Positions 1-5,385 of a stretch of DNA of 5,385 nt are shown here, one piece after another. The notes beneath the pieces were generated by a model. The model was not told the origin of the DNA. It ran no database searches and saw only the letters and a program-made list of their open reading frames with translations. Numbering within the stretch: position 1 is the first letter of the stretch; each line of letters starts with the position of its first letter. The stretch comes from Flavobacteriaceae bacterium. Lineage in GTDB: Bacteria; Bacteroidota; Bacteroidia; Flavobacteriales; Flavobacteriaceae. A program made the position numbers and the translations under genes. The stretch lies in assembly GCA_030613745.1 (NCBI GenBank), contig JAUWLK010000188.1, positions 1-5,385 of the forward strand, read 5' to 3'.

Positions 1-961
1 CTAATCGAAGTGTATTTCTACCACATTTACATGAATTATAATGAGCTTTCACAATATCTCCAGTTTTAAAACGCAATAATGGCATTGCTTCAACACCTAA
101 AGTTGTTACAACCAATTCACCTTCTTCTCCTTCACTAACAGGTTTATTATTGTCATCTAAAATTTCAACAATTATCAATTCCGGATGATGATGTCCTCCT
201 TGCTGATATTCACATTCTGCAAAAGAAGTACTCATTTCTGTTGAAGCATATGTAGAATACAACTGAATATTCCATTTTTCATTTATTTTCTCCGACAAAA
301 CATTAGGTGTAAAATCTTGATTTTTTAAAGGCTCACCTATACATATTACACCTTTAACAGAGCTTTTATCTAATTCTATATCATTATTCTCAGCATATTC
401 AATCAATTTTAATAAAAACGAAGGAACAGCAATAAGGTATGTTGGTTTAAATTTAAGTATAGAATCCCATTGCAATTCAGGAATACCTGCTCCTACTCTA
501 ATGATACTTGCACCTAATTTTCTTGATCCTAAAAAATATGCTAACCCTGCCATAAAACGCCTATCAATCGTAGTCATCAATTGAATTGTATCATTTTTTG
601 TCACTTTTGAACATGCAAAAGAAATTGCTTCATTATATGCCAATCTTTCCAGATCATTATCTGTTAACCCAAAAAATACAGGTTTTCCGGTAGTACCGGA
701 AGTTGTTACATAATCAATTATTTTAGAAGTATCTACACAGATAAAGTCATTGTTATTTTTTTGTAAATCATCTTTAGTTGTAACAGGAATTTTTGTTAAA
801 TCTTCTAAAGTTTTAATACTAGAAAAATCTAATCCGTTTTGCAAAAACATTTTTTTATAATATGCTGAATTTTCGGCCAAATAAACCATCAACTCTTGTA
901 ATTTCTGCTCTTGAATAGTTTTTATTTCAAGTTTTGATTTTAATTCTATTTCAGGAATCAT
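1..961 (-). CDS. Phenylacetate-CoA ligase-like adenylate-forming enzyme (3' part missing)
   Basis: This AMP-forming acyl/aryl-CoA ligase or acyl-ACP synthetase resembles PaaK and would activate a carboxylic acid with ATP in the cytoplasm. I translated 320 residues from the ATG at 961; the frame is open to the left edge, and the family is usually about 430-450 residues, so roughly 100 C-terminal residues are missing. The P-loop TSGTTGKP lies at residues 87-94, the A5-like YASTE at 238-242 and the RFKTGD motif, with its ribose-binding Asp302, at 297-302. A PaaK-like CKCGR follows at 311-315. The N-terminal stretch with NSAYYKK near 31-37 is also typical of PaaK-type proteins. There is no signal peptide. 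The start overlaps the end of the C45 gene by 11 bases and has an AAGGA six bases upstream, so it is probably translationally coupled. The substrate cannot be read from the sequence; in a pigment-type cluster it could be an aromatic or polyene acid. The family call is firm and the exact reaction is not. Confidence 0.9.
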   Translation of the reverse strand, partial: MIPEIELKSKLEIKTIQEQKLQELMVYLAENSAYYKKMFLQNGLDFSSIKTLEDLTKIPVTTKDDLQKNNNDFICVDTSKIIDYVTTSGTTGKPVFFGLTDNDLERLAYNEAISFACSKVTKNDTIQLMTTIDRRFMAGLAYFLGSRKLGASIIRVGAGIPELQWDSILKFKPTYLIAVPSFLLKLIEYAENNDIELDKSSVKGVICIGEPLKNQDFTPNVLSEKINEKWNIQLYSTYASTEMSTSFAECEYQQGGHHHPELIIVEILDDNNKPVSEGEEGELVVTTLGVEAMPLLRFKTGDIVKAHYNSCKCGRNTLRL

Positions 962-2630
962 GTAATTTCCTTTTAATTTTTTTAATGTAATTTTCAATAT
1001 TCTTTCTTTCAGGAACTGTTGTTATTTCTTTAGTAAGTGCGATATTAAACTCTTTTAATGCAGCGCTATAATATTTTTTTTTGTAGTAATATTTACCAAC
1101 AAAATAGTACACTTCCCAAGAGTCTGAATTTAAGGATTTAAAATTATCTAAACGCTCTTTAGATATGCTTATATTTTTATCAATAATTTGTTGTATCTCA
1201 CTTTTCTCAATTCTAAATTTTTCATAATTGGAAAAAGCTAAAGTATTAATAAATGGGTCTTTAGCAATTAAGTATTGAGGCAGGGATAAACTACTAATCT
1301 TTTTAATAGAATAAGAAAAAACACTATCCAATTGAAAAGCAACAAACTCACCTAATTGATAAGGCTTAGCCGAAATCCAAACCATCTTCTTTTGAGGCTG
1401 AAATACTACACCATGATGTGCAATTAGTTGATTCAAAGCCTTTTCATTACCATAGCCAATATTTTGATTGTTCAAACCTTCTTTATTACGCAATATAGCA
1501 ACTGCTTTTTCAGGTGTTACTCTATCTGTTTCATTCAAAAGCTCTACCATTCTATCGTATCTATATTTAGAATGACTTTCAGCTATATGGTTTGTATTAT
1601 TATAATCAGATTTGTAAACATCACTTTGAAAATGATTAGAACAAATTAATGTAGAACTATTTTCAACCCTATAAACACCAAAATGTTCTGGAGAAATTTC
1701 AATAATTATTGCCTTATTATCTTGTGCACTACCTACCAAAATAGACTCAGATACAAACACTTCTTTTTTCTTTGCAATCTCAATAGCTTCATGAATATTA
1801 GAAGCATATTGTAAAATCTCTCTAGTTACCAATGAAACCGGATTTTTAGCAATAAGAGGTATATTCGATTTTCCGGCATTGATAGTAACTGTTAATCCTT
1901 TTTCATTCATACCAGACATTACGCCTACAAATCCAGCCCATGAAATCGACATAAATTTATATCCCTTTTCGGGATGGATAAAAGAAATTATTTTTTCTTT
2001 TGCAAAATCATCACCAATATAAAAATCAAAATTTCTTGCAATTAATAAATCCCCATCAACCGTTTTATCTCCCCAAACTGCAAAAGAAGAGCAACCAACC
2101 AAAGCAAGATCTTGCATGGCATGTCCTATATCATGAGCTGCATGTAAATACATACTTCTCTGATATTTATTTGCAATAAAATCATATTTATCAGATAAGT
2201 ATTGAGAAATGCCATATATCTCTGTTTTATACTCATCATTTACATATAAATACATTTTTCGTGTGTACCACGATAAAAATTTACGCAAAAATCGCTGACT
2301 AAACTTTGAAGGTACCAACTCTTCCACTTTATCAAAAAATAATTCTTCTTGATTTTGAATTAAATCTATTGATAAATCACCTATAGAATTTCCGAGATTC
2401 ATTGGGTTTCCTGATGCTACTAATTCCCATTGACCATATCTATTTTTTCTTAAACTATTAATTCCTTTAAAAAATAAGGAATCAGTTATTTTAATTTTAG
2501 GAAATGATTCTACATTAAAAGCATTTTTATTTGGCTCGTTTTTTATTGATTTTTTAGTACCACATGAAACTAAAAGTATGAATACCATACAAAAACTAAA
2601 AAAATGATATACTTTACTTTTTATTATCAT
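951..2630 (-). CDS. C45-family Ntn-hydrolase / acyltransferase-like lipoprotein with TPR-like tail
   Basis: This 559-residue protein resembles the acyl-CoA:6-aminopenicillanate acyltransferase (AAT, peptidase C45) family, whose members self-cleave before a Cys and then hydrolyse or transfer acyl groups on amides. Residues 1-22 form a lipoprotein signal peptide with lipobox LVSC and acylated Cys23, so the enzyme should be anchored in the envelope. The residues after Cys23 (GTKKS) lack the acidic export signal reported for surface lipoproteins of some Bacteroidota, which suggests a periplasm-facing location. The proposed autoproteolysis site is Gly179-Cys180 in VGCSSFAVWG, followed by the family-like ARNFDF (198-203) and MNEKGLTV (241-248). 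Residues about 504-532 look like one TPR repeat (W-x2-YY, YY-x-AA, F-x2-AL). The start ATG shares ATGA with the upstream oxidoreductase stop, and the 3' end overlaps the ligase start. The substrate is unknown. An amide-forming or amide-cleaving step on the pathway's acyl product is an inference from context. Confidence 0.87.
   Translation of the reverse strand: MIIKSKVYHFFSFCMVFILLVSCGTKKSIKNEPNKNAFNVESFPKIKITDSLFFKGINSLRKNRYGQWELVASGNPMNLGNSIGDLSIDLIQNQEELFFDKVEELVPSKFSQRFLRKFLSWYTRKMYLYVNDEYKTEIYGISQYLSDKYDFIANKYQRSMYLHAAHDIGHAMQDLALVGCSSFAVWGDKTVDGDLLIARNFDFYIGDDFAKEKIISFIHPEKGYKFMSISWAGFVGVMSGMNEKGLTVTINAGKSNIPLIAKNPVSLVTREILQYASNIHEAIEIAKKKEVFVSESILVGSAQDNKAIIIEISPEHFGVYRVENSSTLICSNHFQSDVYKSDYNNTNHIAESHSKYRYDRMVELLNETDRVTPEKAVAILRNKEGLNNQNIGYGNEKALNQLIAHHGVVFQPQKKMVWISAKPYQLGEFVAFQLDSVFSYSIKKISSLSLPQYLIAKDPFINTLAFSNYEKFRIEKSEIQQIIDKNISISKERLDNFKSLNSDSWEVYYFVGKYYYKKKYYSAALKEFNIALTKEITTVPERKNIENYIKKIKRKLHDS
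968..972 (-). promoter_or_regulatory. Shine-Dalgarno-like site for the ligase gene
   Basis: On the minus strand AAGGA is followed by six bases and then the ATG at 961. It sits inside the last codons of the preceding C45 gene and supports the 961 start. It is the only well-spaced SD-like site in this window. Bacteroidota often initiate without one, so its functional weight is uncertain. Confidence 0.45.
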
Positions 2631-4147
2631 TCGCCCAATACAGAATTAATAGATTGTAATAATTTTTCTTTTCCAACAATTTGAGAACATGTTAAAACAG
2701 CACTAATTGTTACACCTAAAATTCCGTGCATATTTAAACTTTGCCCAGTAAAATATAGATTTTTTAATTTTGTTTTAGGTGATAAAAAAGACATCATGGG
2801 GTTATTTGCATCTTTTACATAACCATACATTGCACCTTCATTACTACCAATATAATCTCGATATGATAATGGCGTAGAAGTATGAATTGATTGGATGCAC
2901 TCTCTAATATTTGGAAATTTATTTTCTAATTCTGCAATAAATATCTCTGCTTTTTCTTCTTTAAATTTTTCATAAGCTTCTCCTCTTTCAGATTCTTCTG
3001 CTACTGTGTTAAAAGTATTTTCCCATTGTTTAACCTCCTCAAAATTCATATAGGTCATCGCAGTTAAACTATCAGTCCATTCCGATTGGTTATCCTTAAC
3101 TCCCATAGAAATCATATATCCTTCAGGCCATGAAGTATTGGAATAATTTTGTACATCCCAAATATTATAAACATCTTTAAAATGATAATAATTGTAATTC
3201 AAATATTTAAATGTTTCTGGTTTAAAGACAATATATAAGCTAAATGCTGATATTCCGCTTTTAATTTGTTTTATTCTATTCACATACGATTTTCGCATCC
3301 CTTTTCCTTCTAGCATTTTTACTGTAAGTTTTGGCTCAATGTTTGAAATAAAAATATCAGCTTTAATTTTTCTACCTTTTTTTGTTATTATTGAGGATAA
3401 TTTTTCTTCTTCAAAACCAAATTTCACCACTTCTTGATATTTGTATATTTCACCCCCAAATTCTTTTAATTTTTTTACTAGTAGTTTTGATATTTGACCA
3501 CCTCCATTTACACATCTCCAAGCACTTTGAATAAATGAATTGGTAGATAATGCATGCACATAAAACGGTGTGTTTCTTTCACCGGCATATAAAAAATTAG
3601 AGCCTGCCAAAACAGATTTTAATATTGTATTATCGGTTATAGAATCTAGGTAATCGGAAACTTTTAAAGTTAAAAAGGAACTGTCATATCCTGTCGAATT
3701 TCCATCTAAATTATATAGTGGAAAACTATTACATGCATCTTTTAACTTTTTACAATAAAGATGGATTGCTTTTTTCTCTTCGGGGAATTGATTCGTTAAA
3801 GAACCTTCAAATTTTTCAAAACCCTGTGCATGATAATATTCTTGATTATCACCATCAAATGTAATCACATCAAATTTATCATCATCTAGTTTTTTAAGTT
3901 TTAAGTCATCCATAATACCTAAATACTTAAAATACTGATATAAATTTTGACCTTTATCTAAACTTCCTATATAATGTACTCCAGTATCAAATATATTTTT
4001 ATCTCTTACAAAGGTTTGTAAATTACCTCCAAACTGATTGTTTTTTTCAAGAACACATACGCTATAACCTTCTCTTGCTAATATGTTAGCAGACACCAAG
4101 CCTCCTAAACCACTACCAATAATGACTATATCGTATTTTTCCTTCAA
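2627..4147 (-). CDS. FAD-dependent oxidoreductase, phytoene desaturase / retinol saturase-like
   Basis: This 506-residue flavoprotein belongs to the CrtI/CrtISO/retinol-saturase group, which desaturates, saturates or isomerises conjugated polyenes. The dinucleotide-binding GSGLGG is at residues 11-16, with ribose-binding Glu34 at the end of the second strand and QFGG at 38-41. FDTGVHYIG at 53-61 strongly recalls the carotenoid-isomerase/retinol-saturase branch. The C-terminal flavin motif, LYFTGQSLNMHGILGV, starts at about residue 464. Length is normal and no signal peptide or clear membrane helix is seen. The start is TTG, sharing TTGA with the stop of the acyltransferase gene; it places the Rossmann fold at the usual distance from the N-terminus and no ATG lies in frame nearby. 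The stop shares ATGA with the next gene. In context it probably acts on a polyene or polyketide-like acyl chain, but neither the substrate nor the direction of the reaction is visible. It could also be a CrtI homologue acting on carotenoids, though no carotenoid genes are present here. Confidence 0.9.
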   Translation of the reverse strand: MKEKYDIVIIGSGLGGLVSANILAREGYSVCVLEKNNQFGGNLQTFVRDKNIFDTGVHYIGSLDKGQNLYQYFKYLGIMDDLKLKKLDDDKFDVITFDGDNQEYYHAQGFEKFEGSLTNQFPEEKKAIHLYCKKLKDACNSFPLYNLDGNSTGYDSSFLTLKVSDYLDSITDNTILKSVLAGSNFLYAGERNTPFYVHALSTNSFIQSAWRCVNGGGQISKLLVKKLKEFGGEIYKYQEVVKFGFEEEKLSSIITKKGRKIKADIFISNIEPKLTVKMLEGKGMRKSYVNRIKQIKSGISAFSLYIVFKPETFKYLNYNYYHFKDVYNIWDVQNYSNTSWPEGYMISMGVKDNQSEWTDSLTAMTYMNFEEVKQWENTFNTVAEESERGEAYEKFKEEKAEIFIAELENKFPNIRECIQSIHTSTPLSYRDYIGSNEGAMYGYVKDANNPMMSFLSPKTKLKNLYFTGQSLNMHGILGVTISAVLTCSQIVGKEKLLQSINSVLGE

Positions 4148-5385
4148 TGTTTTGTTTTTTTTAGAACAACAACATGATCTAATTTAATTGCAATCATGAA
4201 TCCTAAGGTTTTTATTTTCTCAACCAATTTTTTATTTTTCAAAATTACTACCTTTTCAAATTGACTAAAATCCAGAATAGTAACATATTCCATTGCATTA
4301 TCATCTGTTAATAATAAAGTGTCAAATTTTTGAAAATCTAGATTTTGAAAATCTAAAATGTAATTAATTTTTCTATGGGTATTGGTGAAACAATTTTTTG
4401 CAACAATATACTTGGTTGAATCCCTGATAAAAGTAGTAATTTTTCTATCTAAATATTTTGAAACTAACAAAATATCAACTTGTCCATAATCATTAGCTAC
4501 ATGTAATATATTGGTTTGCATTGGCAATACCACATTCAAATCATGATAAATACTTTTGTTTTTATCAAAATCTTTTTTTACCAAAACTTGTATCTTCTTT
4601 TCTTTATACAAATAATTAGATAGAAGTATATCTTTAAAATAATCTTCATTTTCAATTTCATTACGAAATTTTATTAAATTATTTTTGAATAATTTACTTA
4701 TATTTTTATTTCTTTCTCTTGATGTTTTGCCATATTTTTCATCATCAAAAGCAATTCTATCACCTACTTTTACAGTTAAAGAACCATCATGAATTATAAA
4801 ATCATTTTTAGGCATAACTTCAGCATTTCCATGTAAATAAATAGGTAAAATATCCAATTTTAACTTTTCTTGTAAAAAGAAAGCTCCTTTATGAAACCTA
4901 CCAACCTTATTTGTAAAAGATCGTTTGGCTTCCGGAAAAACCATTAATGAATAGCCTTGGCGAATTTTCTCCTTTAAATGATCTGTACTATCATCTGTTC
5001 CTTTAGAAACAGGGTAAAACCCAGCAACCTTTGCTAATATTCCAAATATTGGCGACTTGTAAACCCAATCATTTACTAAATAGATTAAATTATGAGTTAA
5101 CAAACCCATGGTTAATGTATCTAATGAAGAAGAATGATTTGCTATTATGACAGCAGGCTTTACAAAATCTTCATTATGCTTATTTATAACTCTTTTTTTA
5201 ACAAATGGATTCGCATATAAAACTACTTGAACCAATTTAGCCATAGCTTTATGTAACCAATTAAATTTAATTTTTTTGGCAAGAGGAATTAATGGCAAAA
5301 TTGTAATACTAAATAATGATAAAAGCATACCTCCTAAACCATAAATTAGAAGAGTAAATATTGCATAAAAAAATGATCTTATTCT
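4144..5385 (-). CDS. Lysophospholipid acyltransferase fused to degenerate methyltransferase-like domain (5' part missing)
   Basis: Residue numbers count from the ATG at 5328. The acyltransferase domain (PlsC/LPLAT type) spans about residues 50-220 and transfers acyl groups at the inner membrane. It shows NHSSSLD (64-70, His65 and Asp70 catalytic), FPEAKRS (131-137, a variant of FPEGTRS) and ILPIYLHG (160-167). Residues about 230-394 resemble a class I SAM-methyltransferase fold: NILHVANDYGQ at 273-283 sits where motif I should be but lacks its glycine pattern, FIRD (300-303) matches the end of the second strand, and FDTLLLTDDN follows (335-344). The domain may therefore be non-catalytic. The frame stays open from 5328 to the window edge for 19 more codons and adds RIRSFFYAIFTLLIYGLGG, a hydrophobic continuation of the N-terminal helix. 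I infer the gene starts outside, probably as an MMPL-transporter fusion as in other flavobacteria. An ATG start at 5328 is possible but less likely. The 3' end overlaps the oxidoreductase start by four bases. Confidence 0.85.
   Translation of the reverse strand, partial: RIRSFFYAIFTLLIYGLGGMLLSLFSITILPLIPLAKKIKFNWLHKAMAKLVQVVLYANPFVKKRVINKHNEDFVKPAVIIANHSSSLDTLTMGLLTHNLIYLVNDWVYKSPIFGILAKVAGFYPVSKGTDDSTDHLKEKIRQGYSLMVFPEAKRSFTNKVGRFHKGAFFLQEKLKLDILPIYLHGNAEVMPKNDFIIHDGSLTVKVGDRIAFDDEKYGKTSRERNKNISKLFKNNLIKFRNEIENEDYFKDILLSNYLYKEKKIQVLVKKDFDKNKSIYHDLNVVLPMQTNILHVANDYGQVDILLVSKYLDRKITTFIRDSTKYIVAKNCFTNTHRKINYILDFQNLDFQKFDTLLLTDDNAMEYVTILDFSQFEKVVILKNKKLVEKIKTLGFMIAIKLDHVVVLKKTKH
4148..4162 (-). 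promoter_or_regulatory. A-rich initiation region before the TTG start
   Basis: Eight A residues, then C, AAAA and CA, directly precede the TTG start of the oxidoreductase. No SD sequence is present. A-rich leaders are known to favour initiation in Bacteroidota, so this may, together with the TTGA overlap, compensate for the weak start codon. It is equally part of the coding sequence for the C-terminal lysine-rich tail of the upstream protein. Confidence 0.3.
4328..4355 (-). repeat. Short tandem direct repeat inside the acyltransferase fusion
   Basis: A 13-base unit (TTTTGAAAATCTA on the plus strand) occurs twice with a 15-base period, keeping the frame and encoding LDFQN-LDFQK at residues 330-334 and 325-329 region of the methyltransferase-like domain. 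The central AGATTTT-G-AAAATCT (4340-4354) is also a perfect inverted repeat. It looks like a small in-frame slippage duplication with no evident function. Confidence 0.6.

Noticed and set aside
951..1010. Frameshift or truncation at the C45/ligase junction
   Set aside because: Both frames are intact; the C45 tail ends naturally after a TPR-like helix and the ligase begins at the normal distance from its conserved motifs.
1428..1649. Plus-strand open frame of 73 codons
   Set aside because: It lies wholly antisense to the conserved central part of the C45 gene, has no initiation signal, and its Ile/Phe-rich translation is what an AT-rich complementary strand would give.
2540..2630. Possible transcription start or promoter for the C45 gene in the AT-rich region near its start
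   Set aside because: The bases are explained by the signal-peptide codons, the gene overlaps its upstream neighbour, and I saw no clear Bacteroidota -7 (TAnnTTTG) and -33 pair.
4340..4354. Perfect 7-base inverted repeat as a terminator
   Set aside because: It is inside a coding domain, AT-only stem mostly, one-base loop, and has no following T run in the transcript; it arises from the LDFQ tandem duplication.

Overview
The window is about 5.4 kb of AT-rich DNA (roughly 30% G+C by eye) with all coding on the minus strand. The A/T-heavy codon use, mostly absent Shine-Dalgarno sites and overlapping biosynthetic genes suggest a Bacteroidota organism, most likely a flavobacterium. This assignment is an inference from style and gene content, not from a marker gene.

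Layout in transcription order (right to left): (1) 5385-4144, a lysophospholipid-acyltransferase domain followed by a degenerate methyltransferase-like Rossmann domain. Its frame is open to the right edge, so it is probably the C-terminal part of a larger protein, plausibly the MMPL-transporter/acyltransferase/methyltransferase fusion known in flavobacteria. (2) 4147-2627, an FAD-dependent oxidoreductase of the CrtI/CrtISO/retinol-saturase group. (3) 2630-951, a lipoprotein of the C45 / acyl-CoA:6-APA acyltransferase-like Ntn-hydrolase family with a TPR-like tail. (4) 961-1, the first 320 residues of a phenylacetate-CoA-ligase-like adenylating enzyme, cut by the left edge. Successive genes overlap by 4, 4 and 11 bases, so there are no intergenic gaps and this is one operon interior with probable translational coupling. 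No promoter, terminator, RNA gene, mobile element or CRISPR array was seen.

Together the genes look like the tailoring/export part of a cluster making an acylated or aryl-polyene compound. Carboxylate activation (ligase), polyene redox or isomerisation (oxidoreductase), acyl transfer at the membrane (acyltransferase) and a cell-envelope acyltransferase/amidohydrolase (C45 lipoprotein) match the kind of set found in flexirubin / aryl-polyene-dialkylresorcinol clusters of Bacteroidota. The core ketosynthase, ACP and ammonia-lyase genes that would prove this are not in the window, so the pathway is inferred. The most interesting points are the fused acyltransferase/pseudo-methyltransferase, the lipoprotein C45 enzyme, and the unknown reaction linking cytoplasmic and envelope steps.
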